NCBI RefSeq assembly: GCF_026810365.1
Contig: NZ_CP113948.1
Location: 3,125,001-3,189,000 of the forward strand
DNA from: Flavobacterium praedii
Lineage (GTDB): Bacteria > Bacteroidota > Bacteroidia > Flavobacteriales > Flavobacteriaceae
DNA: 64,000 nt
Direction: 5' to 3'
The notes below the pieces were generated by a model. That model searched no databases. It was not told where the DNA came from and worked only from the letters and a program-made list of their open reading frames with translations. A program made the translations under genes and the position numbers. Below are positions 8,457 to 19,255 of the stretch, piece after piece; the stretch's first letter is position 1; every line of letters starts with the position of its first letter.

Positions 8457-11240
8457 TTATTTCTTAATCAACTTTTTAGTCATTGTTTTTTGACCATCAT
8501 TTATTTCAACAAAATAAGTACCGGCACTTAATTTGCCAATATTAATAGCATTTTCAGATAATTTTCCTGTATCAACTTGTTGTCCCAAGAAATTCATAAT
8601 CCTATAAGAAGATGCTCTATTGTCTGCTAATTTAACATTTACAAAATTAGAAGAAGGGTTTGGATATAGAGAGAAATCAAAAAGATTGTCTTCATTGCCC
8701 AACTCACTTGCAAAAGTACTAGCCGTAATTCCAGCGATAGCCGCACCTCCTATATTTACAGTATAATCTTCTACTTCTCCATAAGAGAATGTTTCACAAG
8801 CAGTTTGAGCAGCATTGTATTTCATAGACACTCTCATTCTTGTAGTTCCAGCCAAAGCAGTTGTTGGAACAGTAAAAGTGTAGGAAAGATTAGTACTTAG
8901 AGAAGAGGAACCTGCTACCATTTGCTCTGAAGTCTCGAAAGTTCCATTTTTATTAAAATCGATCCAAACTCTCCAATATTCAGTGTAAGCTGTACTCGCA
9001 AACGCCGCACTCAAAATTATTGTATTTGAACCGTACGGCAAGTTACCAGTTAAGTTGGTGAAGTTTCCATAACCTGCATTTGCACCAGTAACATTTGCAA
9101 TACCTCCAATTGCTACATTATCAATATATTCATAAGCAACACTGCTCCCTTTAGAAGTACAATAGGTAATTGTTGATGCCGTTGTAGTTACATTAACTGC
9201 AGTACTTGCAGTAGAAAGATTACCTGCAGCATCTTTGGCTTTTACTGTGAAAGTATAAGCAGTACTTGCTGTTAAACCAGTTACAGTGTACGCTAATCCT
9301 GTAACCGTTGTCACTAACGTAGTACCATTATAAACATTATATCCAGTTACTGCTACATTGTCTGTCGAAGCTGCCCAAGTCAAATTTGTAGTAGTTGATG
9401 TGGTTCCAGCAGCGGCCAAACTTGTTGGTGCTGTTGGTGCAGTAGTATCTGAAGAACCAGAATAGGCTGCTCCAACACCTACTGCATAAAAAGCATTTGT
9501 GGTTGCTATTACTTCTGCAGAACCTGCTCCATAAAGATCTGTAGCTGCTTGGATTCCGTAGGTTCTTGCGTTGGCATACGTTGAGTTTGCCGACAAGTAC
9601 ACACTTTCTAAACGATAGGCTATTTTGGCAGCTTTATCAATTGTTATTCCTGTAACATTATAGGCGCTTCCAATATCATTTGTGCCTGATTTACCAACTG
9701 ATAAAATGTAAAACCAATGGTTTAAAACTCCTGAATTTCTATGTACACCACATTGATCGTTTGCACTTGATGGGGTACAACTTACATTATACCAATTGGT
9801 TCCACCATAAGTATCCGGCTGTCCTTCTGTTTTTGGATTGCTCATGGATCGCAAAGACAAATGTCCTGTTCTTCTTTCGATATCTTCACCAATTAGCCAT
9901 GTTGATTTTGTTGGTGCTGCTCTATATTCAATACAGGCTCCCCAAATATCAGAGAAAGCTTCATTCATAGCCCCAGATTCTTTTTGATAGGCAAGATTTG
10001 CCGTATAGGTACAAACTGCATGTCCTATTTCGTGTCCAGCAACATCCATTGCGGTAAGAATATCAAATCCACCAGTTCCACTTCCATCTCCGTAAGTCAT
10101 AACACTACCATTCCAAAAAGCATTATTATTGTCTGGGTAACCAGCCGCAATTAAATTATAATGGACATAGCTTTTTATTTTTGCACCAGCATTGTCATAA
10201 CTATTTCTTCCATGCACTGCTGTCCAATAATCGTATGTCATTTCAGCTCCCCAATGAGCATCTAAGGCTCCATTGTCTTTGTTAGTGTTATTAAATTCAG
10301 CGGCTGTCCAGTTATTATCAGCATCCGTAAAATTTGTTGTTGGATAGGTTGCAGTTCTTGCAGAATTATACGTTTGAACCCCATTTCCTCTCGTTCCATC
10401 CGATAAAATATAAGACGAACCGCTTAAAGTTGTTTGTAATGTCTGAGTTCCGCTATATCGAGTTGCAGCATTTGCAGCAACAACGGCAAAATTTACATTG
10501 TTCGAATTAGTTCCTTTTTTTTCTGAAGACATTGCTTTTCCTGAATGACTAAATTCTCCCAAATGCTTAATGGTAGCATTATAAAATAACGTTTGTCCCG
10601 TTTCGGCATCAATATAAATATCGCCACGACTTATCGGATTAGTGGCATAGATATCAAATTTGTAAGCCAAACGAACATTGTCTTTTTTTCGTTTAAGACC
10701 TTGCTCTTCCATTGACGGCAACAAAACCAGTTCCCCTTTTGGTTTGGCATAATTCATTACTGCTGCATCTGCTTGATTTTCCCACAAGTAATTTTTTGCC
10801 CCAATTTGATTCAAAGCTTTTTCTAATGCAGCTTCAGCTGAAAGAGTTGGTTTGGTATTTACTTTGTTGATCGCATAATATTCACCACTCATTGATGCTA
10901 TTTTATCATTTTTAGAATGAATACTGTAAGTTGCAAATTCTACTTTAATTCCCTCATGATACAATTGGAATTTTTCATGCGTAAATCCATCTTTATCCGA
11001 TTCCGCTTTTATTTTAGCATAGGTTTGTTTATCAGCTAATTTTAATTGATCCTTTAATGCTTTTTGAAAATCAGATTTTTTATACTCTGATTTTTCATTA
11101 AAAGCTATTAAACTTGGTGAGCCATTATCGGATAGGCTTTTTTGACTAATTCCTTTTTCCGTTTTTTGTCCAAATGACGACAAACTAAACATTGCTGTAA
11201 CTATTGTTAAAGCAATGATTTTGGGTAATTTTTTTTTCAT
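8457..11240 (-). CDS. Secreted M4-family (thermolysin-like) metallopeptidase with FN3, GEVED and T9SS sorting domain
   Basis: A 927-residue exported zinc endopeptidase. In order: signal peptide (about 1-25), FTP and PepSY propeptide domains (about 45-230), M4 catalytic domain with zinc ligands H403, H407 (HEIGH) and E427 (NEAFSD), one fibronectin type III domain (about 600-690), a GEVEDYTV beta-sandwich region, and a C-terminal type A sorting domain ([12 protein letters not shown] ... [10 protein letters not shown] ... KLIKK). The tail directs it to the T9SS for secretion or surface attachment. It is a paralogue of the gene at 13243-16539, which has three FN3 domains. Confidence 0.95.
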   Translation of the reverse strand: MKKKLPKIIALTIVTAMFSLSSFGQKTEKGISQKSLSDNGSPSLIAFNEKSEYKKSDFQKALKDQLKLADKQTYAKIKAESDKDGFTHEKFQLYHEGIKVEFATYSIHSKNDKIASMSGEYYAINKVNTKPTLSAEAALEKALNQIGAKNYLWENQADAAVMNYAKPKGELVLLPSMEEQGLKRKKDNVRLAYKFDIYATNPISRGDIYIDAETGQTLFYNATIKHLGEFSHSGKAMSSEKKGTNSNNVNFAVVAANAATRYSGTQTLQTTLSGSSYILSDGTRGNGVQTYNSARTATYPTTNFTDADNNWTAAEFNNTNKDNGALDAHWGAEMTYDYWTAVHGRNSYDNAGAKIKSYVHYNLIAAGYPDNNNAFWNGSVMTYGDGSGTGGFDILTAMDVAGHEIGHAVCTYTANLAYQKESGAMNEAFSDIWGACIEYRAAPTKSTWLIGEDIERRTGHLSLRSMSNPKTEGQPDTYGGTNWYNVSCTPSSANDQCGVHRNSGVLNHWFYILSVGKSGTNDIGSAYNVTGITIDKAAKIAYRLESVYLSANSTYANARTYGIQAATDLYGAGSAEVIATTNAFYAVGVGAAYSGSSDTTAPTAPTSLAAAGTTSTTTNLTWAASTDNVAVTGYNVYNGTTLVTTVTGLAYTVTGLTASTAYTFTVKAKDAAGNLSTASTAVNVTTTASTITYCTSKGSSVAYEYIDNVAIGGIANVTGANAGYGNFTNLTGNLPYGSNTIILSAAFASTAYTEYWRVWIDFNKNGTFETSEQMVAGSSSLSTNLSYTFTVPTTALAGTTRMRVSMKYNAAQTACETFSYGEVEDYTVNIGGAAIAGITASTFASELGNEDNLFDFSLYPNPSSNFVNVKLADNRASSYRIMNFLGQQVDTGKLSENAINIGKLSAGTYFVEINDGQKTMTKKLIKK

Positions 11241-11561
11241 TTTGGTTTTGTTTGGTTAATTAGTGAATAATTATTTTTTTAACAAAAGCAAATGTATTTG
11301 TTATGATATAATTACAAAAGCGTATAAATACCTGATTAATTAATTGTTATGTTTTGGTTTTTTATCTAAAAAATTAGGGATTAAAATTTAAGTTACAGTA
11401 TGATTTAAGCAATAGAAAGAATGAGATAAGGGTAACAAACCGTTATTTTTTATCAGGTTACATACAATTTTCGAATTATTTAATTAGGAAGCTGATATAA
11501 ATCAGTTATGATTCTTTGAACAATTCTTATATTTGGCTTTCTTTAAAAAAAAAATCATATT
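11241..11561. promoter_or_regulatory. Divergent promoter region between the M4 peptidase and fumarase genes
   Basis: This 321-bp AT-rich interval drives two divergent genes. On the plus strand TATATTTG at 11528-11535 fits the Bacteroidetes -7 consensus TAnnTTTG and lies 26 bp upstream of the fumarase ATG. A well-placed -33 TTTG was not seen. No repeat or coding frame was found here. Confidence 0.4.
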
Positions 11562-13163
11562 ATGGACTTTATATACCAGGATCCTTATCCAATTTTAAAA
11601 GACGATACACAATACCGTAAAATTACTTCCGATTTTGTAAAAGTTGAAAAACTCGGAGATAGAGAAATCTTGACCGTTGACCCAAAAGGGTTGGAATTGT
11701 TGGCTCAAGAAGCGTTGAAAGATGTTTCTTTTATGTTGCGTACAGCACATTTAGAAAAACTTAGATCAATTCTTGACGATCCCGAAGCAACCGATAACGA
11801 CCGTTTTGTAGCCTATAATTTATTACAGAATGCCGTTGTGGCTATCGAAGGAGAGTTACCTTCTTGCCAGGACACCGGTACGGCGATTGTAATGGCCAAA
11901 AAAGGCGAAAACGTATATACAGGCGTTGATGATGCCGAGTGGCTTTCAAAAGGGATTTTTAATACCTATCAGGAAAGAAACCTTCGTTATTCTCAAATTG
12001 TACCGATAAGTATGTTTGAAGAAAAAAATTCAGGTTCAAATCTCCCTGCTCAAATAGATATTTATGCCAAAAAAGGAGCTTCTTATGAGTTTTTGTTTTT
12101 AGCAAAAGGTGGAGGTTCTGCCAACAAAACCTATTTGTACCAACAAACAAAATCGTTGTTGAATGAAAAATCAATGGATGAGTTTATTCGTGCCAAAATT
12201 AGAGACTTAGGAACATCAGCCTGTCCACCGTATCACCTGGCTTTAGTAATCGGAGGAACTTCTGCGGAAGCAAATTTGGCAACTGTTAAAAAAGCATCCG
12301 CTGGATATTTTGATCATTTGCCTACTTCTGGAAACATGGCCGGTCAAGCTTTCCGTGATTTGGAATGGGAAAAAAGAGTACAATTAATTTGTCAAGAAAG
12401 TCAGATTGGAGCACAATTTGGCGGTAAATATTTCACACATGATGTTCGAGTAATTCGTTTGCCACGTCACGCTGCTTCTTGTCCAGTTGGATTGGGAGTT
12501 TCCTGCTCAGCAGATAGAAATATCAAAGGAAAAATTACCAAAGACGGTATTTTTGTAGAACAATTGGAAGTAAATCCAAAACGTTTGTTGCCAGAAACAG
12601 CACCACATTTGGAACCCGCTGTTGAAATTGATTTGAATCAACCAATGGCCGATATTCTTAAAAAATTATCGCAATATCCTATTAAAACCCGTTTGAAACT
12701 TAATGGAACGTTAATCGTAGCTCGTGATATTGCACACGCCAAAATCAAAGAGTTATTGGATGCGGGTAAACCAATGCCAGAATACTTTAAAAATCACCCA
12801 ATCTATTATGCTGGCCCAGCCAAAACACCAGAAGGAATGGCTTCGGGAAGTTTTGGACCAACAACAGCTGGTAGAATGGATGTGTATGTTGAAGAATTCC
12901 AGAAAAATGGTGGAAGTATGGTAATGCTGGCCAAAGGAAACAGAACCAAAGCTGTGATGAACGCTTGTAAAACCTACGGTGGATTCTATTTAGGGTCAAT
13001 TGGAGGTCCAGCGGCTATTTTGGCAAAAGAAAACATACTTTCTGTTGAGGTTGTTGATTTTGAAGAGCTAGGAATGGAAGCAGTACGTAAAATCACAATT
13101 AAAGATTTCCCTGCTTTTATTATCACTGATGATAAAGGGAATGATTTCTTTGAAAATCTTTAG
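11562..13163 (+). CDS. Class I fumarate hydratase (Fe-S)
   Basis: The enzyme interconverts fumarate and malate in the TCA cycle using an oxygen-sensitive 4Fe-4S cluster. The 533-residue, single-chain form fuses the alpha and beta domains, as in E. coli FumA/FumB. Candidate cluster cysteines are visible in [19 protein letters not shown] and [14 protein letters not shown]. The C-terminal half contains the beta domain with GPTTAGRMD and [11 protein letters not shown]. The start ATG 11562 ([19 protein letters not shown]) matches the family. It is flanked by two inverted-orientation peptidase paralogues and appears to be its own transcription unit. Confidence 0.95.
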   Translation: MDFIYQDPYPILKDDTQYRKITSDFVKVEKLGDREILTVDPKGLELLAQEALKDVSFMLRTAHLEKLRSILDDPEATDNDRFVAYNLLQNAVVAIEGELPSCQDTGTAIVMAKKGENVYTGVDDAEWLSKGIFNTYQERNLRYSQIVPISMFEEKNSGSNLPAQIDIYAKKGASYEFLFLAKGGGSANKTYLYQQTKSLLNEKSMDEFIRAKIRDLGTSACPPYHLALVIGGTSAEANLATVKKASAGYFDHLPTSGNMAGQAFRDLEWEKRVQLICQESQIGAQFGGKYFTHDVRVIRLPRHAASCPVGLGVSCSADRNIKGKITKDGIFVEQLEVNPKRLLPETAPHLEPAVEIDLNQPMADILKKLSQYPIKTRLKLNGTLIVARDIAHAKIKELLDAGKPMPEYFKNHPIYYAGPAKTPEGMASGSFGPTTAGRMDVYVEEFQKNGGSMVMLAKGNRTKAVMNACKTYGGFYLGSIGGPAAILAKENILSVEVVDFEELGMEAVRKITIKDFPAFIITDDKGNDFFENL

Positions 13164-13183
13164 AAAAACTAAATTATAAAACT

Positions 13184-13222
13184 AAAAACCACAATTTCAA
13201 AAAAGCTGAAATTGTGGTTTTT
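13184..13222. terminator. Bidirectional intrinsic terminator
   Basis: Two 16-bp perfectly complementary arms (AAAAACCACAATTTCA type) with a 7-nt loop sit between the fumarase stop (13163) and the stop of the convergent peptidase gene (13243). A-runs before and T-runs after the stem make it usable from both strands. Confidence 0.85.
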
Positions 13223-13242
13223 GATTTTAAAACGGTTTCTTA

Positions 13243-16200
13243 TTATTTTTTCATAAAAGTTTTGGTAAAAGTTTTAATACCATCATTGAGTTCCAGTATA
13301 TAAACTCCTGTTCCTAAATTACTCGTATTAATATTGTTTTCATTAATTTTTCCAGAAGCTATTTGCATTCCAGAACTTGTGATAATGCGATAAGAGAATC
13401 TTTTGTTTTCTGGATTTGTAATATTCAAAATGGAACTCGTTGGATTTGGAAAGATTGCTATAGAATTTACTATTTCACTGTTCTCAGGCGAACCTGACAA
13501 AGCAAATGTTGTTATAGCACTTGCACCAATGTTTACAGTATAATCTTCTACTTCTCCATAATATAAAGCTTCGCATGCTGTTGAAGCAGAAGATCTCTTC
13601 ATTGAAACTCTCATTCTTGTAGGTCCTGCCAAAGCAGTATTTGGCACCGTAAATGTAAACGAATTATTAGCCCCAGTAGTTGTAGATGCATTCACCATTT
13701 TTTCTGAATTCTCGAATGTTCCATTTTGATTAAAGTCAATCCAAACGCCCCAAAATTCTTTAAATGCGGTTGATTTATATCCTGCACTTAAAACAATTGT
13801 ATTTGATCCATAAGGTACATTCCCCGTTTGACTCGTGAAATCGCCATAACCGCCATTGCCTACAGTTGCATTGGCAATTCCACCAATACCCACATAATCG
13901 ATAAATTCATAAACAACACTTCTCCCTTTAGAAGCGCAATAGTTAAGACTATTGACAAGAGTTGTTATAGAAGCAGCATTACTAGCAACGGATAAATTGT
14001 CTTTTGCATCTTTTGCCTTAACCGTAAATGTATAAGCAGTATTTGGACTCAATCCTGTTACGGTATAAGTTGTAGCGCTTACTGTTGTTACTAATGTAGC
14101 TCCATTATAGACATTATAACCTGTAACCGCTACATTATCAGTTGAAGCTGTCCAAGATAAATTGGTTGAAGATGAAGTCGTACCGCTTGCAGTCAATGCT
14201 GATGGAGCAGTTGGAGGAGTGGTGTCTGTTGCTAGTGTGGTAATTGTTGCATCATTACTTGCATCTGAAAGATTACCCGCCGCGTCTTTAGCTTTTACTG
14301 TAAATGTATATGCAGTGCTTGCGCTTAAACCTGTTACTGTAAAAGCGCTACCAGTCACAGTAGTTATTAAAGTGGCACCATTGTATACGTTGTATCCTGT
14401 TACAGCAATATTGTCTGTTGCTGCTGTCCAAGATAATAGGGTTGAAACATCTGTTACTGCAGTAGCAGTAAGAGCTGTTGGAGCTGTAGGTGGCGTATTG
14501 TCTATTGGCGTTGGTAAAGTAGTTATGCTTGCATTATTACTTACTGCTGCCAAATTACCAGCGGCATCTTTTGCTTTTACAGTAAAAGTATAAGCTGTTG
14601 AAGCTGTTAATCCAGTCACATTATAAGTAGTTCCAACCACTGTTGTTACCAAAGTTGCGCCATTGTATACATTGTAGCCTGTTACTGCCACATTATCTGT
14701 CGCTGCAGTCCAAGACAAATTTGTTGTTGTATCTGTGGTACCTGAAGCCGCCAAATCTGTGATAGCTGATGGCGGAGTGGTATCGGATGGACCAACATAA
14801 GCAGCTCCAACACCTACTGCATAAAAAGCATTCGTTGTAGCAATAACCTCAGCGGATCCTGCGCCATAAAGATCTGTAGCCGATTGTATTCCATAAGTTC
14901 TTGCATCTGCATACGTGGAATTGGCTGTAAGATAAATGCTTTCCAGTCTATAGGTTATTTTAGCAGCTTTGTCTATTGTAATTCCTGTTACAGAATAGCT
15001 GTTTCCTTTGTCGTTTGTTCCCGATTTACCTACGGATAGGATATAAAACCAATGATTTAAAACGCCACTGTTTGTGTGCACGCCACAATAGTCATTGAAA
15101 CTAAAAGGAAATCCACAGTTTGGGTTTTTCCAGTTGGTTCCCCCATACGTATCAGGTTGTCCTTCTGCTTTTGGGTTGCTCATCGAACGCAATGACAAAT
15201 GCCCTGCTCTTTTTTCGATATCCTCCCCTATTAACCAAGTCGATTTGGTTGGTGCTGCAAAATATTCTATACAAGCTCCCCAAATATCCGACAACCCTTC
15301 ATTCATTGCGCCAGACTCTTTTTGATAGGCTAAGTTGGCTGTTTTTTCGCAGACAGCATGTCCAATTTCGTGCCCAGCAACATCAAGAGAAGTTAAAATA
15401 TCAAAGTTGGTTCCGCTACCATCTCCGTAGGTCATTACAGATCCGTTCCAATACGCATTGTCATAGGCCACATCATAATGAACATAACTTTTTATGATAG
15501 CACCCGCATTATCAAAACTATTACGACCGTGCACCGTAGACCAATAATCGTATGTTTTTTCGGCTCCCCAATGGGCATCAAAAGCGCCATTATCTTTGTT
15601 GGCATTATTATATTCGGCCGTTGTCCAGTTATTATCAGCATCAGTAAAATTGACGGCATTATTGTAATTGGTGCCTTTCAGCATATTATAAGTATTGATT
15701 CCATTTCCTCTTGTGGCATCGGCTAGGATATAATTTGCTCCACTTAAAGTAGTTTGAATAGTTTGTGAGCCCGAATAACGCGTATCGGCATTGGCAGCGA
15801 CAATTGTTTTTGTTTGATTAGAAATTACAGCATTATTTTTGCCGTGACTGTATTCACCAAGATGTTTTATGGTTGCATTATAAAACAGTGTTTCGCCAGT
15901 TATGGCATCGATATAAATGTCGCCACGACTTACTGGTTTCGTAGCATAAATATCAAATTTATAGGCTAGTCGCAAAGGAGTGTCTTTCGAACTGGAATCA
16001 TCTCCATCTAAAATTGGAAGCCAAACCAATTCTCCAATTGGTTTTCTATAGTTGAACATTTTGGCATCTTCTGGGATTTCCCAAAGGTATTTTTTGGCAT
16101 TAATTTGTTGCAATGCTTTATTAAAAGCTTGGCCTGCTGATAAAGTCGGAATGGCATTCAACAAATCAGTTTTATAAAATTCTCCATTCATTGAATTGAT

Positions 16201-16539
16201 CTTCCCTGCTGAAGAATGCAAGGTGTAAGTAGCAAATTCTACTTTTATACCATTATGGAACAATTGGAATTTTTCGTGGGAAACTCCTAATTTGTCAGTT
16301 TCCGATTTGATTTTTGCAAAATTGGAATTGTCTTTTATTCCCAATTGATCTTTAAAAAGTTGTTGGTAATCTCCAGTTTTATAAGTCGATTTGGAATTAA
16401 AGGTAATCAAGGTGGGAATCCCTTTTTCGTTGGTGGTTTTTTTTAATACATTTTTATCGCCTTCTTGTGCAATTAATATAAATGTAGAAAAGAATAAAAT
16501 GATGGAAATGAAACCCTTTTGAAGTATTGTATTTTTCAT
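13243..16539 (-). CDS. Secreted M4-family metallopeptidase with three FN3 repeats, GEVED and T9SS sorting domain
   Basis: A 1098-residue paralogue of the 8457-11240 protein with the same order of parts: signal peptide, FTP/PepSY propeptide, M4 catalytic domain with H390, H394 (HEIGH) and E414 (NEGLSD), FN3 region, GEVEDYTV sandwich and a T9SS sorting tail (IFPNPTSSILNI ... GVYILELNDG ... FMKK). It has three tandem FN3 copies of about 92-94 residues (roughly DNA 13950-14790) instead of one. This fully accounts for its greater length. It is expected to be a secreted protease. The repeated FN3 DNA is a likely site of unequal recombination. Confidence 0.95.
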   Translation of the reverse strand: MKNTILQKGFISIILFFSTFILIAQEGDKNVLKKTTNEKGIPTLITFNSKSTYKTGDYQQLFKDQLGIKDNSNFAKIKSETDKLGVSHEKFQLFHNGIKVEFATYTLHSSAGKINSMNGEFYKTDLLNAIPTLSAGQAFNKALQQINAKKYLWEIPEDAKMFNYRKPIGELVWLPILDGDDSSSKDTPLRLAYKFDIYATKPVSRGDIYIDAITGETLFYNATIKHLGEYSHGKNNAVISNQTKTIVAANADTRYSGSQTIQTTLSGANYILADATRGNGINTYNMLKGTNYNNAVNFTDADNNWTTAEYNNANKDNGAFDAHWGAEKTYDYWSTVHGRNSFDNAGAIIKSYVHYDVAYDNAYWNGSVMTYGDGSGTNFDILTSLDVAGHEIGHAVCEKTANLAYQKESGAMNEGLSDIWGACIEYFAAPTKSTWLIGEDIEKRAGHLSLRSMSNPKAEGQPDTYGGTNWKNPNCGFPFSFNDYCGVHTNSGVLNHWFYILSVGKSGTNDKGNSYSVTGITIDKAAKITYRLESIYLTANSTYADARTYGIQSATDLYGAGSAEVIATTNAFYAVGVGAAYVGPSDTTPPSAITDLAASGTTDTTTNLSWTAATDNVAVTGYNVYNGATLVTTVVGTTYNVTGLTASTAYTFTVKAKDAAGNLAAVSNNASITTLPTPIDNTPPTAPTALTATAVTDVSTLLSWTAATDNIAVTGYNVYNGATLITTVTGSAFTVTGLSASTAYTFTVKAKDAAGNLSDASNDATITTLATDTTPPTAPSALTASGTTSSSTNLSWTASTDNVAVTGYNVYNGATLVTTVSATTYTVTGLSPNTAYTFTVKAKDAKDNLSVASNAASITTLVNSLNYCASKGRSVVYEFIDYVGIGGIANATVGNGGYGDFTSQTGNVPYGSNTIVLSAGYKSTAFKEFWGVWIDFNQNGTFENSEKMVNASTTTGANNSFTFTVPNTALAGPTRMRVSMKRSSASTACEALYYGEVEDYTVNIGASAITTFALSGSPENSEIVNSIAIFPNPTSSILNITNPENKRFSYRIITSSGMQIASGKINENNINTSNLGTGVYILELNDGIKTFTKTFMKK

Positions 16540-16921
16540 GGAGATATTATTTAAGAAATGAATAATCCTTGTTGAAAAATGGGGTGACCAAAATTAGGGA
16601 TATTTTTTGAATATAAAATGTATTTTAAATTTTTATTTTACTGTATATTAGCAACATACATATTTTTTCTACAATCTATACCGTCAATATAATTATCTTT
16701 TTGACAAAAAAAGCAACCCATATGAGAGTTGCTTTTGACTGATTTTTTTATTTTCTTAGGACTGTCTGCAAAGTGCACCAGAAGTATTTTTTCGCCACTG
16801 ATTACACTAATTTTCACAGATTTTATAAGCATTATTAAAGAAATACGTCTAAATCTTTTTTTAATCTGTGGTTAACTTTTTCGTTTTGGTATTAGTCACG
16901 GATACGCATAATTTTTTAATA
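16540..16921. other. Noncoding interval with a terminator and a degenerate repeat
   Basis: No credible gene was seen in this 382-bp interval. It contains a hairpin terminator at 16709-16736 and, at about 16793-16872, a stretch of the CACTGATTACACTAATTTTC ... AATCTGTGG kind. Similar wording recurs at 5942-6100 (CACAGATTTTCACAAATT ... AATCTGTGAAAATTTGTG). It looks like a decayed intergenic repeat. A 64-codon minus-strand frame spans both features and is rejected as a gene. Confidence 0.5.
16709..16736 (-). terminator. Intrinsic terminator downstream of the outer-membrane protein gene
   Basis: 9-bp arms AAAAGCAAC and GTTGCTTTT with a 10-nt loop. On the minus strand the stem is followed by a run of T. 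It lies about 185 bp beyond the stop of the gene at 16922, so it would end that transcript. Confidence 0.65.
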
Positions 16922-17536
16922 TTATTTAAAGTTAAACCCAAGCACTGCACCTAATCCAAATTGAAAAGAATTAACATAAGTAGCCACTTGAACTGGTCCA
17001 TACCAACCATTCCAATAGGTGTCATATCCTGTATGAATAACCATAGATTGCAATGTAGCTTGGAGACTTAAAGAAACTACGGAAGCCGTTTTGAATTTGA
17101 CTCCACCTTTAATTTCCCAAGCAAAATTGTTGTCACTTCCTTGATTTGGTGTTTCTAAAATTCCAATTCCAATTCCACCACCTAGATATGGCACTGCATT
17201 TCCTCCGTTTTCAAAATAATGGTTTCCACTTAGTAAAATATAGTTAATAGCACCATTGTCATTACCGCTGCTTCTATTGGAACCCAAATAATAGAGTGGC
17301 ATTGAAGTATCAATTCTTAAGTATTTGATCTCTACAGAATTTGATCTATGTGTAAAAAATTCTAAACCTGCACCATATTGTAAACCATCTCCAATAGTTG
17401 TGTATCCTCCATCAAAATCTACACGATCAGAAAAAACGTAACTACCATAAATATCTAGTGCAACGGAGCCTCTCTTTTGAGCCATCATACTTACCGAAAC
17501 TAAAAACGCGATTGCTAATAAATTTAAATTTTTCAT
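16922..17536 (-). CDS. Outer-membrane beta-barrel protein
   Basis: A 204-residue protein with an N-terminal signal peptide (MKNLNLLAIAFLVSVSMMAQ, about 1-20). The rest is a series of amphipathic beta-strands (GSVALDIYGSYVFSD, LQYGAGLEFFTH, AVPYLGGGIGIGI, FAWEIKGGVKF, FQFGLGAVLGFNFK) ending in an aromatic-rich strand with Phe near the C-terminus, as outer-membrane barrels do. It resembles the OmpW/OmpA-like porin fold rather than a known enzyme. The function is not known. It lies 69 bp downstream of the CoA transferase stop codon on the same strand. Confidence 0.75.
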   Translation of the reverse strand: MKNLNLLAIAFLVSVSMMAQKRGSVALDIYGSYVFSDRVDFDGGYTTIGDGLQYGAGLEFFTHRSNSVEIKYLRIDTSMPLYYLGSNRSSGNDNGAINYILLSGNHYFENGGNAVPYLGGGIGIGILETPNQGSDNNFAWEIKGGVKFKTASVVSLSLQATLQSMVIHTGYDTYWNGWYGPVQVATYVNSFQFGLGAVLGFNFK

Positions 17537-17605
17537 ATTTATTTGTTTTGTTGGTTTTTAACAAATTTAGTTGAAAATCATAACATTACAAAAAATATGT
17601 TAAAA

Positions 17606-18265
17606 TTAGTAAATCATCATTTCTGGAATATCTCCTTCTACAATTAAATCAGCTTCGGTAGCTGCGATAATATGTTCTACACTTACGCCCGGTGCTCGTT
17701 CTAATAATTTGAAACCTTTGGGAGTGATTTCTAAGACGGCCAATTCAGTCACTATTTTTTTTACGCAGCCCACGCCCGTTAAAGGTAAAGTGCATTTTTT
17801 TAAAATTTTGGATTCTCCTGCTTTGTTAACATGCATCATAGCCACGATAATATTTTCGGCAGAAGCCACAAGATCCATCGCCCCACCCATTCCTTTCACC
17901 ATTTTTCCAGGGATTTTCCAGTTGGCAATATCGCCATTCTCAGAAACTTCCATGGCGCCGAGTATGGTCAAATCGACGTGTTGCCCGCGAATCATTCCGA
18001 AACTGGTAGCGGAGTCAAAAAAAGAAGCTCCTGGCAGAGTCGTAATGGTTTGTTTTCCGGCATTGATAATATCGGCATCTTCGTCTCCTTCAAAAGGAAA
18101 AGGCCCCATGCCTAGAACACCATTTTCGCTTTGAAATTCGACATCAATTCCTTTCGGAATATAATTAGCTACCAAAGTTGGTATTCCGATGCCTAGATTC
18201 ACGAAATAACGGTCTTTTAATTCTTGTGCAATACGTTTTGCAATTCCTATTTTATCTAATGCCAT
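17606..18265 (-). CDS. scoB: 3-oxoacid CoA-transferase, subunit B
   Basis: The beta subunit of a two-subunit succinyl-CoA:3-ketoacid CoA transferase, which moves CoA between succinyl-CoA and acetoacetate or a related acid. The active-site glutamate that forms the thioester is E47 in [23 protein letters not shown] near residue 25 and GAMDLV near residue 130 are family motifs. The length (219 aa) is normal. Subunit A is encoded 80 bp upstream on the same strand. The natural substrate could differ from acetoacetate. Confidence 0.92.
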   Translation of the reverse strand: MALDKIGIAKRIAQELKDRYFVNLGIGIPTLVANYIPKGIDVEFQSENGVLGMGPFPFEGDEDADIINAGKQTITTLPGASFFDSATSFGMIRGQHVDLTILGAMEVSENGDIANWKIPGKMVKGMGGAMDLVASAENIIVAMMHVNKAGESKILKKCTLPLTGVGCVKKIVTELAVLEITPKGFKLLERAPGVSVEHIIAATEADLIVEGDIPEMMIY

Positions 18266-18345
18266 TTTTTATTATTTAAGAAGTAAAAAAATCTAAAATT
18301 ATAGCGCTGTGAAGACACTATTTTCTAATTTCAAAATCTAAAAAT

Positions 18346-19047
18346 TTATTCTCTTTTCCGAGTCGTTCTTTGTTCAATACGCTTTTCATACTTTTCACCT
18401 TTAAAAATACGTTGCACAAAAATTCCAGGAATGTGAATTTGATTGGGATCCAAAGTTCCTGCTTCGACCAATTCTTCTACTTCAGCCACCGTGATTTTGG
18501 CAGCGCCACACATGCAAGGATTAAAATTTCTGGCCGTTCCTTTGAAAATAAGATTTCCCGCAGTATCCCCTTTCCAAGCTTTCACAATTGCAAAATCAGC
18601 TTTGAAAGCGTGTTCCATAATATGCATTTTACCATTAAATTCACGAACTTCCTTGCCTTCGGCCACTTCGGTTCCGTAACCTGCGGGAGTGAAAAAGGCG
18701 GGAATACCTGCTTGAGCCGCACGACATCTTTCGGCCAAAGTTCCTTGTGGGATAAGGTCTACTTCGAGTTCACCAGAAAGCATTTGACGTTCGAATTCGG
18801 CATTTTCTCCAACATAGGAAGAAATCATTTTTTTGATTTGTTTTTTTTGTAAAAGCAAACCAAGTCCAAAATCATCTACTCCTGCATTGTTAGAAATACA
18901 AGTAAGGTTTGTCGTTTCCTGTTGAACTAATTCGGCTATGGAATTTTCGGGAATGCCACACAATCCAAAACCACCAAGCATAAGGGTCATTCCATTTTCT
19001 ATTCCTTGAAGGGCTTCTTGAACGGTATTTACTTTTTTGTTAATCAT
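18346..19047 (-). CDS. scoA: 3-oxoacid CoA-transferase, subunit A
   Basis: The alpha subunit of the same CoA transferase. The 233-residue protein contains the glycine-rich [13 protein letters not shown] (about residues 22-34), used in CoA binding, and [15 protein letters not shown] in the middle, both typical of the family. It starts [13 protein letters not shown] and precedes scoB in one transcription unit. It works as a heteromer with ScoB, in ketone body or branched-chain acid metabolism. Confidence 0.92.
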   Translation of the reverse strand: MINKKVNTVQEALQGIENGMTLMLGGFGLCGIPENSIAELVQQETTNLTCISNNAGVDDFGLGLLLQKKQIKKMISSYVGENAEFERQMLSGELEVDLIPQGTLAERCRAAQAGIPAFFTPAGYGTEVAEGKEVREFNGKMHIMEHAFKADFAIVKAWKGDTAGNLIFKGTARNFNPCMCGAAKITVAEVEELVEAGTLDPNQIHIPGIFVQRIFKGEKYEKRIEQRTTRKRE

Positions 19048-19255
19048 ATTGTTTTGTTTAGAACTATATCGATTTCTTAATTGATTGTAAAGTTAGGTAT
19101 TTTTTGATTTTCTATGAAAGATTATTATTTAAAGCATTAAAAAAACTACTTCAATTGTATATAATGAATCTATAAAGTGAATTTAGTAAAAGATTCGTAT
19201 TGATTTGGAATTCGAAATTTTGTTAGTTTCCAGCATTTGCGTGAGGTATAGACGG

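Noticed and set aside
14162..14593. 143-codon plus-strand frame, valine/alanine-rich
   Set aside because: It is antisense to the FN3 repeats of the M4 peptidase; repeated codons keep the opposite frame open.
16638..16832. 64-codon minus-strand frame
   Set aside because: It spans a terminator and a degenerate repeat and has no protein-like features.
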